Source: Chitinophaga pinensis
GTDB lineage: Bacteria > Bacteroidota > Bacteroidia > Flavobacteriales_D > Crocinitomicaceae
Length of the DNA stretch: 33,904 nucleotides
Reading direction: 5' to 3'
Assembly (NCBI GenBank): GCA_945883825.1
Contig: CAMCYF010000025.1
Location: 1-33,904 of the forward strand
In this document: in pieces, positions 15,270-25,153 of the stretch
Layout: each line of letters opens with the position of its first letter
Numbering within the stretch: the stretch's first letter is position 1
The notes under the pieces: model-generated
What the model was told of the DNA's origin: nothing
Seen by the model: only the letters and a program-made list of their open reading frames with translations
The model's database searches: none
Position numbers and translations under genes: made by a program

Positions 15270-15662
15270 ATGGCGATAATTAGAAATACAATAGCAAAAA
15301 AGGCAGTTTTTGAAATTATACAAAGCAATAGCACAGCCATGAGCCAAACTGAAATATTTGCCAAGGTAAACAACATTTGCGACCGAGTAACAGTGTATCG
15401 AATTTTAGAGCGTTTAGTAAAAGAAGTAAAAATTCATAAAATTGTCAATATCAACGGTGTAATAAACTATGCTCCATGCAACTCGTGCGAGCACGAACAA
15501 CAAGTGCACCACGACCATCTGCATTTTAGCTGTACCACATGCAAAAAACTTACTTGTATTTCAGACAATCATATCGAGCTTAATATTCCATCTAACTATC
15601 AAGTAGCTGAAGTTTTTTTAACTGTTTCTGGAATTTGTCCCAGCTGTAGCACAATACTTTAA
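15270..15662 (+). CDS. Fur-family transcriptional regulator, Zur-like
   Basis: 130-residue metal-sensing repressor. The N-terminal winged helix (about 1-62) ends with the recognition helix DRVTVYRILERL (38-49). The C-terminal dimer domain has C70-x-x-C73, a histidine-rich VHHDHLHFSC, C88-x-x-C91 and C123-x-x-C126; the last two CxxC pairs form the structural zinc site of Fur proteins. The wealth of Cys and His ligands and the absence of iron genes favour a Zur over a Fur reading, but this is not decisive. It is divergent from the ZnuD-like receptor with two palindromes between them, so it very probably controls that gene and perhaps itself. Confidence 0.87.
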   Translation: MAIIRNTIAKKAVFEIIQSNSTAMSQTEIFAKVNNICDRVTVYRILERLVKEVKIHKIVNINGVINYAPCNSCEHEQQVHHDHLHFSCTTCKKLTCISDNHIELNIPSNYQVAEVFLTVSGICPSCSTIL

Positions 15663-15742
15663 ATCCATTTTCCTTATTTCGCTCTTTATTGTCTTCTAAA
15701 TCTTTTTTTCAACATTATTCGTTGATAAATAAGCATTTTTAT

Positions 15743-15775
15743 TTGTTCAAAAAGTAGATGTTTACATTATTTTTG
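15743..15775 (+). promoter_or_regulatory. promoter of parE-parC
   Basis: TTG (15743-15745), a 22-bp spacer and TATTTTTG (15768-15775) match the Bacteroidota promoter. The ATG follows at 15801. Confidence 0.6.
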
Positions 15776-15800
15776 TTAAAATCTGAATCTTGCTACTCAA

Positions 15801-17687
15801 ATGGTCGAAAATCAATATACAGAAGATAATATTCGCTCCCTTGATTGGAAGGAGCATATTCGCCTGCGACCAGGAATGTATATCGGTAAACTTGGAGACG
15901 GAGCAGCGGCTGATGATGGAATTTATATTCTCTTAAAAGAAACCATTGATAATTGCATCGATGAGTTCGTTATGGGGAATGGAAAGAAGGTAGATGTAAA
16001 AATAAAAGACGGTAAAGTTAGCGTGCGCGATTATGGCCGTGGAATTCCGCTTGGAAAAGTAGTGGATGTCGTTTCTAAAATGAATACCGGTGGAAAATAC
16101 GATTCAAAAGCGTTTAAAAAATCAGTTGGATTAAATGGAGTAGGAACAAAAGCAGTTAATGCTTTGTCGAGTTATTTTTCGGTTTATTCTGTTCGAGAAG
16201 GCGAGAAAAAACGTGCAGATTTTAATCAAGGAGAATTGATTCAGGATTATCCAATTGAAAAAACAGATGAATTAAATGGAACATACGTTGAGTTTATTCC
16301 AGACGAGCAAATCTTTAAGAAGCACGCTTTCAAAACAGTGTATTTGGATAAAATGATGTGGAATTACTGTTATTTGAACCGCGGACTTTCAATGTATTTC
16401 AACGGTGAAAAATTTCAGTCTAAAGATGGCCTCAAGGATTTATTAGAAAATAACATGGACGGTGACCCTCTTTATCCAATTATTCACATTGAAGATGAAG
16501 ATATTGAAGTTGCCTTTACGCACGGACGAACTTATGGTGAGGATTATTATTCTTTCGTAAACGGTCAGCATACAACGCAAGGTGGAACGCATCAAAGTGC
16601 TTTTCGCGAATCTGTCGCAAAGGTGATTCGTGATTTTTACAATAAAAATTATGAGGCTTCTGATATTCGTCAATCTATTGTTGCTGCAATTGCAGTGAAA
16701 GTTATTGAGCCAATTTTTGAATCTCAAACAAAAACAAAATTGGGTTCTCAAGAAATTGAGCCAGGAGGAAAATCCATGCGTGCTTTTATCAATGATTTCT
16801 TGAAAGATAAATTGGATAATTATTTGCACAGAAATCCTGTTGTTGCAGAAACGATTGAAAAGAAAATTAAGCAATCAGAAAGAGAACGCAAAGAACTTGC
16901 AGGCATCCGTAAAATTGCGCGTGATCGCTCAAAGAAATCAAGTTTGCACAATAAAAAGTTGCGTGATTGCCGCTCTCATTTGACAGATTTAAAAGACGAA
17001 AAACGCGAAGCGACAACTTTGTTTATTACGGAAGGTGATTCTGCAAGTGGATCGATTACAAAATCTCGGGATGTTAGTACTCAAGCAGTTTTTTCCTTGC
17101 GTGGTAAACCGCTAAATTGCTATGGACTTACCAAAAAAATTGTTTACGAAAATGAAGAATTTAACCTGATTCAGGCAGCTTTAGACATTGAAGACGACAT
17201 GGACAATTTGCGCTACAATAAAATTGTAATTGCAACAGATGCCGATGTTGATGGAATGCATATCCGTATGTTATTATTGACTTTCTTCCTGCAATTTTTT
17301 CCGGATTTGGTAAAAAGAAATCATGTCTATGTGCTCCAAACACCACTTTTTCGGGTCAGAAATAAAAAGAAAACAATTTATTGCTATTCTGAAGATGAAA
17401 GAAGAACTGCCCTAATCGAAATTGGAAAAGGTGCAGAAATTACGCGCTTCAAAGGTTTAGGAGAAATTTCTCCCGATGAGTTTATTCATTTTATTGGAGC
17501 CGATATTCGTTTGGAGCCAGTAATCTTAACAAAAGATGCATCTATCGATTCGATTCTTTCTTATTTTATGGGAAAAAATACCTCGGAGCGACAAGATTTT
17601 ATTATTGATAACTTAAGAGTTGAAAAAGATTTGGCGGAAGATAAATCCACTGAAAATGATTCCTCAGAACTTGAAATTGCTTCATAG
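15801..17687 (+). CDS. parE: DNA topoisomerase IV subunit B
   Basis: ATPase subunit of topoisomerase IV, which decatenates daughter chromosomes. 628 residues. The Bergerat/GHKL ATP site is visible as [13 protein letters not shown] (44-56), DYGRGIP, and [20 protein letters not shown]; the transducer domain follows, then the TOPRIM domain with [10 protein letters not shown] and [14 protein letters not shown]. The tail is acidic. The parC gene starts 3 bp after the stop, so the two form one operon. Gyrase B was considered, but the partner lacks a GyrA box, which supports topoisomerase IV. Confidence 0.92.
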   Translation: MVENQYTEDNIRSLDWKEHIRLRPGMYIGKLGDGAAADDGIYILLKETIDNCIDEFVMGNGKKVDVKIKDGKVSVRDYGRGIPLGKVVDVVSKMNTGGKYDSKAFKKSVGLNGVGTKAVNALSSYFSVYSVREGEKKRADFNQGELIQDYPIEKTDELNGTYVEFIPDEQIFKKHAFKTVYLDKMMWNYCYLNRGLSMYFNGEKFQSKDGLKDLLENNMDGDPLYPIIHIEDEDIEVAFTHGRTYGEDYYSFVNGQHTTQGGTHQSAFRESVAKVIRDFYNKNYEASDIRQSIVAAIAVKVIEPIFESQTKTKLGSQEIEPGGKSMRAFINDFLKDKLDNYLHRNPVVAETIEKKIKQSERERKELAGIRKIARDRSKKSSLHNKKLRDCRSHLTDLKDEKREATTLFITEGDSASGSITKSRDVSTQAVFSLRGKPLNCYGLTKKIVYENEEFNLIQAALDIEDDMDNLRYNKIVIATDADVDGMHIRMLLLTFFLQFFPDLVKRNHVYVLQTPLFRVRNKKKTIYCYSEDERRTALIEIGKGAEITRFKGLGEISPDEFIHFIGADIRLEPVILTKDASIDSILSYFMGKNTSERQDFIIDNLRVEKDLAEDKSTENDSSELEIAS

Positions 17688-17690
17688 ATT

Positions 17691-20381
17691 ATGGCTGAGG
17701 ACGAAATAGAAAATTTAAAGCCAAACGGTGAAGAGCACAATCCTTTTGAGCACAAGGAAGTGGATGAGAAAATCATTCCTGTTGGTGGTCTTTATCATAA
17801 TTGGTTTTTGGATTATGCGAGCTATGTTATTCTAGAGCGAGCTGTTCCATCGCTTTACGATGGTCTAAAACCGGTGCAACGCCGAATTCTTCATTCCATG
17901 AAAGAAATGGAAGATGGTCGCTATAACAAAGTTGCAAATATTATCGGAAACACGATGAAATACCATCCGCATGGAGATGCTTCCATTGGCGATGCTTTGG
18001 TGCAGTTGGGACAAAAAGATTTGTTGATTGATTGCCAAGGAAACTGGGGAAATACACTAACAGGAGATGGCGCTGCTGCTCCACGATACATTGAAGCTCG
18101 ACTTTCTAAATTTGCCCTTCACGTTGCTTTTAATGGAAAAACTACCAACTGGCTTTCCAGTTATGACGGACGAAATAAGGAGCCAGATCAGTTACCAATG
18201 AAATTTCCACTTTTACTTGCTCAAGGAGCAGAAGGAATTGCAGTTGGAATGGCCTGTAAGTTTTTACCGCATAATTTCATCGAATTAATTGACCAATCGA
18301 TTAATCATTTACGCGGAAAGAAAGTAGAGTTTTTGCCAGATTTCCCAAATGGTGGAATGGCAGATTTTTCTGGTTATAACGATGGTTTGCGCGGTGGACG
18401 AGTTCGTGTGCGTGCGAAAATCAAAAAAATAGACAATAAAACTTTAATTATTTATGAAATTCCGTTTGGAACAACCACTGGATCATTAATTGAATCGGTA
18501 ATCAAAGCAAACGATAAAGGCAAGATTAAGATTAAAAAAATCGAGGATAATACCTCCATGGAAGCTGAAATTATCGTGCATTTATTTCCAGGTGTCTCTC
18601 CCGATAAAACAATCGATGCCCTGTATGCTTTTACTGACTGTGAAGTATCTATTTCTCCAAATTCTACAATAATTGATGGAGATAAACCACGATTTATGGG
18701 GGTTTCTGAAATTCTCAAAGTCACGGCAGACACTACTGTTCGCTTGTTGAAATTAGAATTGGAAATTCGCTTGGATGAATTGGAAAGAATGTGGCATTTT
18801 TCGACTTTAGAGAAGTTGTTTATTAATAATGAAATGTACATTGATTTCAAACTTTATTCTGATAAAGAAACACTTTACGAATATTTGTATAAGCGGTTTT
18901 CTGTTTTCAAAAAAGAGCTTTTGCGGGAAATAACAGATGAGGATTTGCATAAGTTAACACAAATTCCAATGATTCGTATTACGCGTTTTGATGCTTCAAA
19001 AGCAGATGATGCACTTCTAAAAATTGAGGAAGAAATGCTCCTTGTAAAAGCGAATTTGGCGAATTTAGTAGAATATGCTATTGATTATTACAAGGACTTA
19101 AAAAAACGATTCGGAGCAGGGAAGGAGCGAAAGACAGAAATAAAGGCCTTCGATAATATTACAGCTTCTAAAGTAATTATCGCAAATCGCAAGTTATATG
19201 TAGATTACGAAGAAGGATTTGTGGGTTATGGTCTTAAAAAAACTGAATCTATCAGTGACTGCTCAGAAATTGATGATATTATCTGTTTCTTCTCAACAGG
19301 TAAATTAATGATTAGTAAAGTTTCCGAAAAAAAATTCGTTGGTAAAGACTTGATTTTTGCAAGTGTTTGGAAACGTGGAGATACGCGTACAATTTATCAT
19401 TTGTTCTATCAAGACGGAACTGGTGGTTCTACAATGATGAAGCGTTTTCATGTAACTGGAATTACGCGGGATACAGAGTATGATCTTACAAAAGGAACAA
19501 AAGGTTCCAAGATGTTATATTTCTCCGTTCATCCAAATGGTGAGAGAGAAGTGGTTTCGATTCTTTTGCGCCCTCGTCCGCATTTAAAAAGATTGCGTTT
19601 TGATATTGATTTAGGAGAATTATTGATAAAGGGAAGAAATTCTGCTGGTAATCGCGTAACAAAAGAAATCGTTCAGAAAATTGTGCAGAAAGAAGTTGGT
19701 GGCTCAACACTTGCAGCACGAAAGATTTGGTACGATAGTATTGTTGGCCGTCTAAATGATGAGGGGCGAGGAAAGTTTCTTGGTTCTTTTAAAGGGGAAA
19801 ATAAGATTTTAAGCTTGTATAAAAATGGAGATTATAGGTTAAGTAGTTTTGACTTAGCTACACATTTTGATGAAGATATGCTGCACATTGAAAAATGGGA
19901 GCAAGATCGTCCGATTTCTGCAGTTTATTATGACGGTGAAAAGGAAATGCATTATGTAAAACGTTTTTTGTGCGAGGTTTATTCTGATAAGCGTGTTTCC
20001 TATATTAGCGATAGCGAGGGTTCTTATCTCGATGTGGTTTCTACGGCATTCCGTCCTGAGGTTAAGATTGTGTACAATAAGCTGCTGAAAGAAACTAAAA
20101 ACTTACCTGATAACAAGATGCAATTAGCAGATTTGATTGAGGTTAAAGGAATGAAGGCACAAGGAAATCAACTTACAAAATTGAAAGTAAAAGAAATTGT
20201 TCTTACGCATCCAATTGATGAAGGCAAAGAACCTTGGCCAGAAAATAGTATTGAAGAGTACGGCGATACTGAAATATCAAGTGATGATGCGACGACAATG
20301 GAATGGAAAATCACAAAAGAATCCTCTGAGGTTAACGATGATCCTAATGACGATGATGAGGAGCAATTAAAACTATTTTAA
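17691..20381 (+). CDS. parC: DNA topoisomerase IV subunit A
   Basis: Breakage-reunion subunit of topoisomerase IV, 896 residues. The winged-helix core carries GLKPVQRRILHSM (58-70), KYHPHGDASIGDALV (90-104) and the catalytic tyrosine Y133 in AAAPRYIEARL. A long coiled-coil gate and a divergent C-terminal beta-pinwheel follow; no QRRGGKG-type GyrA box is seen, which separates it from GyrA. The last 40 residues are very acidic (NDDPNDDDEEQLKLF). The position equal to E. coli ParC Ser80 is Ala97, and Glu84 corresponds to Asp101. It is co-transcribed with parE. Confidence 0.93.
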   Translation: MAEDEIENLKPNGEEHNPFEHKEVDEKIIPVGGLYHNWFLDYASYVILERAVPSLYDGLKPVQRRILHSMKEMEDGRYNKVANIIGNTMKYHPHGDASIGDALVQLGQKDLLIDCQGNWGNTLTGDGAAAPRYIEARLSKFALHVAFNGKTTNWLSSYDGRNKEPDQLPMKFPLLLAQGAEGIAVGMACKFLPHNFIELIDQSINHLRGKKVEFLPDFPNGGMADFSGYNDGLRGGRVRVRAKIKKIDNKTLIIYEIPFGTTTGSLIESVIKANDKGKIKIKKIEDNTSMEAEIIVHLFPGVSPDKTIDALYAFTDCEVSISPNSTIIDGDKPRFMGVSEILKVTADTTVRLLKLELEIRLDELERMWHFSTLEKLFINNEMYIDFKLYSDKETLYEYLYKRFSVFKKELLREITDEDLHKLTQIPMIRITRFDASKADDALLKIEEEMLLVKANLANLVEYAIDYYKDLKKRFGAGKERKTEIKAFDNITASKVIIANRKLYVDYEEGFVGYGLKKTESISDCSEIDDIICFFSTGKLMISKVSEKKFVGKDLIFASVWKRGDTRTIYHLFYQDGTGGSTMMKRFHVTGITRDTEYDLTKGTKGSKMLYFSVHPNGEREVVSILLRPRPHLKRLRFDIDLGELLIKGRNSAGNRVTKEIVQKIVQKEVGGSTLAARKIWYDSIVGRLNDEGRGKFLGSFKGENKILSLYKNGDYRLSSFDLATHFDEDMLHIEKWEQDRPISAVYYDGEKEMHYVKRFLCEVYSDKRVSYISDSEGSYLDVVSTAFRPEVKIVYNKLLKETKNLPDNKMQLADLIEVKGMKAQGNQLTKLKVKEIVLTHPIDEGKEPWPENSIEEYGDTEISSDDATTMEWKITKESSEVNDDPNDDDEEQLKLF

Positions 20382-20446
20382 ATTTTGCTTAAATAATTTT
20401 CATTAACAATTAATAGATTAATTTTCTTTAATTTTCAAAGAAAAAA

Positions 20447-21904
20447 ATGAAAAACTTACTTGTAATTTTTGCTTGTTGTTTTAGTTTGACTGGAATGAGT
20501 CAAACTGTAATTCAGTGGGAACCTGAAATTTTCGTAACTGAAGGGACAACCTTTGGAAATACGCGACCAAGAATAACTTTGGCAGCGAATGATGTGCCAG
20601 TTGTGATTTTTGGAAAAACTTCGACAGGACTATTGTATACAGCAAGACTGAATGGTTCAAGCTTCGATACTCCAGTTACACTTCTTCCAGGAACAGTTTC
20701 CAGTTATTTAACGACTTGGACAGGTCCAGATATTGCTTCCAAAGGTGATACGGTAATTGCTGTTTTTAAAGCAATGTCAATGGATCTAGGGAAAGTTTAT
20801 GCTCTTAGGTCAATTGATGGAGGTATTACATTTTCAGATACAATCAGAGTTGACAATCATGATTCGGGTCATGCATGGATGCCTTCTTTGGATATGGACG
20901 AAAATGGCAATCCGTCGATTGTTTACATGGCTCATGATGCATCCATGACAAACCCACGATATAATGTTGTTCATTCAATAGATCAAGGCATTACATATCA
21001 ACCTGAAATGGAAATTGCGCTTTCCATTCCTGATGAAGCTTGTGATTGTTGTCCTGCGGAATATGTCATTGATGGTGCTCAACATGCTTTGCTGTATAGA
21101 AATAACGATTTAAACATTCGTGATATTTATGCTGTTTACTCAAACGATGATGGGTTAACATTTTCAGAATATGCAAATGTCGCAGAATTGAATTGGTTTA
21201 TAAATTCTTGCCCTTCAACTGGACCGCATGGAATGTTTAATAATGGGAAGTTAATTACTGTTTTTTCGAGTAGAGTATCTGGTACATATAGAACCTATAT
21301 TTCAGAAACGTCTACAAATCCAACTCTTTCATTTCAATCAACGACAATGGTGACGCCTCCAGTAAACCTTAATGGTTCTCAGAATTATCCAAGAATTACT
21401 GGAGCAAACGATACAATTGTACTAGTTTGGCAAGAAGCAGAAACATCAAATACAGAAATCTATTCTGCGATTATAACCACAGGAACAATAAGTGAAATTC
21501 TAAATTCGAAGGCACTTGTGAATAACTCAGTTCAAGGTGCTCAGACTAACCCAGACATCGTTTATGCTAATGGGAAAGTTCATTGTGTTTTCCAAGATGG
21601 CAATAGTGGTAAAGTGATTTATAAAAGAGGCAGTATTGGAACACTTTCAGTAAGTACCTTGAATTCAAATCCTTTGTCGATTTATCCAAACCCTTCTAAA
21701 ACAGGTTTTTTTTATATCAATTCTTCTATTGAAACGTTGAATAACACTTCAGTCACAAACGCAATTGGTCAGAAATGTGCCTTTAAAATAGTTAAAGATG
21801 GAACTCAATCAATACTTATTTTGGACAAAGCAACTAAAGAAGAATACTTTCTTTCTTTTGAAGTTAACGGATTGAAAGAAACAAGTGTTTTAATTGTAGA
21901 ATAA
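20447..21904 (+). CDS. secreted Asp-box (sialidase-like) protein with T9SS signal
   Basis: 485-residue exported protein. The signal peptide covers about 1-19 (ending GMSQ). The body looks like a sialidase-type beta-propeller with three Asp-box motifs: SIDGGITF (122-129), SIDQGITY (177-184) and SNDDGLTF (232-239). An odd cluster C199-x-C201-C202 (ACDCCPAE) lies between the second and third. The C-terminus (about 410-485), starting SIYPNPSKTGFFYIN, is a type A T9SS sorting domain, so the protein should cross the outer membrane and be anchored or released. Catalytic sialidase residues cannot be confirmed, and the Asp-box fold serves many functions. Confidence 0.82.
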   Translation: MKNLLVIFACCFSLTGMSQTVIQWEPEIFVTEGTTFGNTRPRITLAANDVPVVIFGKTSTGLLYTARLNGSSFDTPVTLLPGTVSSYLTTWTGPDIASKGDTVIAVFKAMSMDLGKVYALRSIDGGITFSDTIRVDNHDSGHAWMPSLDMDENGNPSIVYMAHDASMTNPRYNVVHSIDQGITYQPEMEIALSIPDEACDCCPAEYVIDGAQHALLYRNNDLNIRDIYAVYSNDDGLTFSEYANVAELNWFINSCPSTGPHGMFNNGKLITVFSSRVSGTYRTYISETSTNPTLSFQSTTMVTPPVNLNGSQNYPRITGANDTIVLVWQEAETSNTEIYSAIITTGTISEILNSKALVNNSVQGAQTNPDIVYANGKVHCVFQDGNSGKVIYKRGSIGTLSVSTLNSNPLSIYPNPSKTGFFYINSSIETLNNTSVTNAIGQKCAFKIVKDGTQSILILDKATKEEYFLSFEVNGLKETSVLIVE

Positions 21905-22177
21905 AAAAGACTATTCATTAAAAATGTTTTAACTACGGTCAAATAACTACTCTTTATTTTCTATGAGATTTTTTTTTTTGCCTTTTAAAAAGTGGGCACA
22001 AACCATAACATCAGACAAGGAAAAATAATTTGCTGTCAATTAAAAAATTGCAGTAAAATTATAACTTTCTTAATATGTATCTCATACATTTCTAGCTTGG
22101 AAAGAGGTTTGATTGAATCTATAAACAAATAAATAAGACACTATTTCCCTAAACAGATGGAATTAGAATGTAAGTAT

Positions 22178-22221
22178 TCAGTATAACTTATTTATAATTA
22201 ATAAGTTAAATTCTATACTGA
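22178..22221. repeat. bulged inverted repeat
   Basis: TCAGTATAACTTATT (22178-22192) pairs with AATAAGT (22200-22206) and, after a 7-nt one-sided bulge, with TATACTGA (22214-22221). All 15 bases of the left arm are matched around a 7-nt loop. It could be a relic of a small mobile element or an RNA structure. Confidence 0.4.
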
Positions 22222-22334
22222 GAAAAATTCATGACTTTAAAACACCCAATTATCTTATTTCTAAATATATTTATGAAAATAAAATTTCATTTAGTGGTTG
22301 TATGTATCCTTAATAATATCGAAAGGGAATTTAG

Positions 22335-22342
22335 TACCTTTG
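22335..22342 (+). promoter_or_regulatory. promoter -7 element of rocD
   Basis: TACCTTTG matches TAnnTTTG and lies 27 bp before the ATG at 22370. The same TACCTTTG sequence precedes era. Confidence 0.5.
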
Positions 22343-22369
22343 TCAATTATTTAAAGAATTTAGTTGTAA

Positions 22370-23641
22370 ATGGAAACAAATCGAGCAAATAATCTTATAG
22401 AACTTGAGGATAAATTTGGTGCGCACAATTATCATCCTCTTCCTGTAGTATTAACTAAGGGAGAAGGGGTTTTTGTTTGGGATGTTGAAGGAAAAAAGTA
22501 TTTCGACTTCCTATCGGCATATTCTGCCGTGAATCAAGGTCATTGTCATCCGAGTATTACAAAAGCTTTAATTGATCAAGCACAAACTCTCGCATTAACA
22601 TCTAGAGCATTTTATAATGATTGTTTAGGTGAATATGAAAAATATGTCACTGATTTATTTGGTTTTGACAAAGTTTTACCAATGAATACAGGAGCAGAAG
22701 CGGTAGAAACTGCAATTAAACTTTGTAGAAAATGGGCCTATGAAAAAAAGGGAATTGAAGAAAATAAAGCGTTAATTGTTGTTTGCGAGGGAAATTTTCA
22801 TGGAAGAACAACAACTATAATTTCTTTTTCTAGTGATCCAGATTCAAACAAGAATTTTGGTCCTTATGCTCCTGGTTTTCTCTCTATTCCGTATGATGAT
22901 ATTTCAGCTTTAGAAAATGCTCTAAAATTACCCAATGTTGTAGGATTTTTAGTCGAACCAATTCAAGGGGAAGCGGGTGTTTATACTCCTTCAGATGATT
23001 TTATTTCAAAGGCGAGACACTTGTGTACTGAAAATGGAGCTTTGTTTATTGCAGATGAAGTACAAACAGGAATTGGTAGAACTGGAAGCCTATTAGCAGT
23101 TTGTGGAAATTGTAACTGCGAACAAAAATGTGAACGTCAAAAAAATACATACAGTCGCCCTGATATTTTGATACTTGGGAAAGCACTTTCTGGAGGCGTT
23201 TATCCTGTTTCTGCAGTATTAGCAGATGATGAAATTATGCTTGTTATAAAACCCGGTCAGCATGGTTCTACATTTGGTGGAAATCCCATAGCAGCTAAGG
23301 TTGCAATTGCGGCATTAGAAGCTGTTAATGCAGAAAATTTAATTCAAAATGCACGGAAATTAGGAGCGGTTTTTCGTAATGAAATGAATAGAATCATCGC
23401 CACATCTGATTTAGTTCTTAAAGTTCGTGGAAAAGGATTGTTGAATGCACTTGTTATAAATGATTCTGAAACAGGAAAAACTGCTTTGAATTTATGCCTC
23501 GCCTTAAAAGAAAATGGTCTCTTAGCGAAACCAACTCACGGCAATATTATTCGTTTTGCTCCGCCTTTAATCATTACCAAAGAGCAAATTACAGAATGCA
23601 TTGAGATTATTGAAAAAACTATAAATTCTTTTAAAAAGTAA
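22370..23641 (+). CDS. rocD: ornithine aminotransferase
   Basis: PLP enzyme that moves the delta-amino group of ornithine to 2-oxoglutarate, giving glutamate semialdehyde (arginine breakdown and proline supply). 423 residues, fold type I, class III. Visible parts are [13 protein letters not shown] (106-118), FHGRTT (143-148), [10 protein letters not shown] (195-204), [14 protein letters not shown] with D229, the PLP lysine K271 in [16 protein letters not shown], and HGSTFGGNP (298-306). Unusually, a cysteine-rich stretch C245-x2-C248-x-C250-x3-C254 followed by [10 protein letters not shown] is inserted before the PLP lysine. It lies 5 bp before the phosphohexomutase gene. Confidence 0.92.
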   Translation: METNRANNLIELEDKFGAHNYHPLPVVLTKGEGVFVWDVEGKKYFDFLSAYSAVNQGHCHPSITKALIDQAQTLALTSRAFYNDCLGEYEKYVTDLFGFDKVLPMNTGAEAVETAIKLCRKWAYEKKGIEENKALIVVCEGNFHGRTTTIISFSSDPDSNKNFGPYAPGFLSIPYDDISALENALKLPNVVGFLVEPIQGEAGVYTPSDDFISKARHLCTENGALFIADEVQTGIGRTGSLLAVCGNCNCEQKCERQKNTYSRPDILILGKALSGGVYPVSAVLADDEIMLVIKPGQHGSTFGGNPIAAKVAIAALEAVNAENLIQNARKLGAVFRNEMNRIIATSDLVLKVRGKGLLNALVINDSETGKTALNLCLALKENGLLAKPTHGNIIRFAPPLIITKEQITECIEIIEKTINSFKK

Positions 23642-23646
23642 GTACA

Positions 23647-25059
23647 ATGTCAGAGATGATAAAATTTGGAACAGATGGTTGGAGGGCAATTATTGGAGCA
23701 GATTTCACTGTTCAAAATGTTGCTCGAGTTTCTGAGGCAACCGGACTTTGGCTAAAGCAGAAATATAAGAATCCTTCAGTAATTGTTGGGCATGATTGTC
23801 GCTTTGCAGGAGAATTATTTATGGAAACTGTTGCCAAAGTTTTAGTTCAACAGGGAATAAAAGTAAAAATGGCTAGGGGTTTTGTTTCTACACCGATGAT
23901 TTCTTTGGCTGCAAATCACTTTAATTGTGAAGTTGGAGTTATCATTACAGCAAGTCATAATCCACCATCTTATAATGGGTTTAAGTTAAAGGCACATTTT
24001 GGCGGACCTTTAGAACCGGAAAATGTCCAAGCTGTTGAAGACCTAATTCCATTAAAATGTACAATTGATTTTTCTTCCGTTTCGATTGAACATTTAATTC
24101 ATTCAGGAAAAATTGAATTAGTTGACATCGAAGAACTTTATATCAATCACGTAAAAAACAACTTTGATCTAAATGCAATTTCAAAATCAGGAATGAAACT
24201 CGTTTATGATGCAATGTATGGAGCAGGGCAGCGTGTTATGCCTAGAATATTATCATCTGTAGAACTATTGCATTGCGACCATAATCCCTCTTTCCGAGGA
24301 CAAGCTCCTGAACCGATTGCGAAGAATTTGAAAGAATTAGAATCTTATATTATTCAAAATCCAGGTGTGCATTGTGCGCTTGCAACCGATGGTGATGCAG
24401 ATAGAATTGGTTTATTCAATGGTAAAGGCGAATTTATTGATTCTCATCACATTATTTTACTTTTGATTCATTACATGGTGAAATACAAGCAGATGACGGG
24501 TAAGGTTGTAATAGCTTTTAGTGTTACTCCTCGTGTAGAAGCACTTTGTAAACATTATGGCTTAGAGTTGGAGGTAACGAAAATTGGATTTAAAGAAATT
24601 GCCAGTATTATGGTAAAAGAGGATGTTTTATTGGGGGGTGAGGAATCAGGTGGAATCGCTGTGAAAGGTCATATTCCTGAACGTGATGGGATTTGGATGG
24701 GGCTTATTATTTGGGAATTTATGGCAAAATCTGGAAAAACTCTTGATGAATTAATTGATGAGGTGTATGCTATTGTAGGCCCATTTAAATTTGAAAGAAG
24801 TGATTTACATATAACAGAGGTTTTAAAGCAGAAAATAATTACTTCTTGCAAAGCCAATAAGTACAAATCTTTTGGTGAATACAAGGTGAAAGATTTAAAA
24901 ACAATTGATGGATTTAAGTATTTCTTTGATTCAGAGCGCTGGGTTATGATTCGACCTTCGGGAACCGAGCCAGTTTTAAGGACTTACGCTGAAGCACCGA
25001 CTTTAGAGGAAGTTAGAAAAATCTTAAAAGTTACTGAGGCTGAAATTTGTACTTTATAG
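23647..25059 (+). CDS. phosphoglucomutase/phosphomannomutase
   Basis: Alpha-D-phosphohexomutase that interconverts sugar 1- and 6-phosphates for cell-wall, LPS and storage sugars. 470 residues with the four family domains: the phosphoserine loop TASHNPPSYNGFK (101-113, S103), the metal loop DGDADR (248-253), the sugar loop GGEESGG (330-336) and the phosphate-binding RPSGTEP (436-442). Sequence alone does not decide between glucose and mannose. The gene follows rocD by 5 bp and probably shares its transcript, although the pathways are not obviously linked. Confidence 0.9.
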   Translation: MSEMIKFGTDGWRAIIGADFTVQNVARVSEATGLWLKQKYKNPSVIVGHDCRFAGELFMETVAKVLVQQGIKVKMARGFVSTPMISLAANHFNCEVGVIITASHNPPSYNGFKLKAHFGGPLEPENVQAVEDLIPLKCTIDFSSVSIEHLIHSGKIELVDIEELYINHVKNNFDLNAISKSGMKLVYDAMYGAGQRVMPRILSSVELLHCDHNPSFRGQAPEPIAKNLKELESYIIQNPGVHCALATDGDADRIGLFNGKGEFIDSHHIILLLIHYMVKYKQMTGKVVIAFSVTPRVEALCKHYGLELEVTKIGFKEIASIMVKEDVLLGGEESGGIAVKGHIPERDGIWMGLIIWEFMAKSGKTLDELIDEVYAIVGPFKFERSDLHITEVLKQKIITSCKANKYKSFGEYKVKDLKTIDGFKYFFDSERWVMIRPSGTEPVLRTYAEAPTLEEVRKILKVTEAEICTL

Positions 25060-25153
25060 CTTGTTAATTAAATACAAATAAATGTCTTGTTGTAGATTAA
25101 CGCAGTTGAGACTATAATCAAAAACTAGAAATTTTATCGTAAATATAGAAAAA

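Larger units (their letters stand above)
21905..22369. other. 465-bp intergenic region with inverted repeats
   Basis: No credible gene is seen. A weak hairpin, CTG(T)CAATT-AAAA-AATTGCAG, at 22033-22053 could help end transcription of the upstream gene. A larger inverted repeat lies at 22178-22221 and the rocD promoter element at 22335-22342. Much of the remainder is AT-rich without recognisable structure. A 53-codon reading frame at 22231-22392 runs through the promoter and into rocD, and I rejected it. Confidence 0.6.

Noticed and set aside
16443..16874. 143-codon minus-strand frame inside parE
   Set aside because: It is an antisense shadow of strongly conserved parE sequence and shows no family motif.
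15801..20381. Reading the pair as gyrB-gyrA
   Set aside because: The A subunit lacks a GyrA box (QRRGGKG type) and the two genes are adjacent in parE-parC order, so topoisomerase IV fits better.
22033..22053. Small hairpin as a terminator for the T9SS protein gene
   Set aside because: It is over 120 bp past the stop, AT-only in the main stem and without a U-run, so it is mentioned but not called.
22231..22392. 53-codon plus-strand frame starting MTLKHPIILF
   Set aside because: It runs through the rocD promoter element and ends inside rocD in another frame, and its composition looks non-coding.
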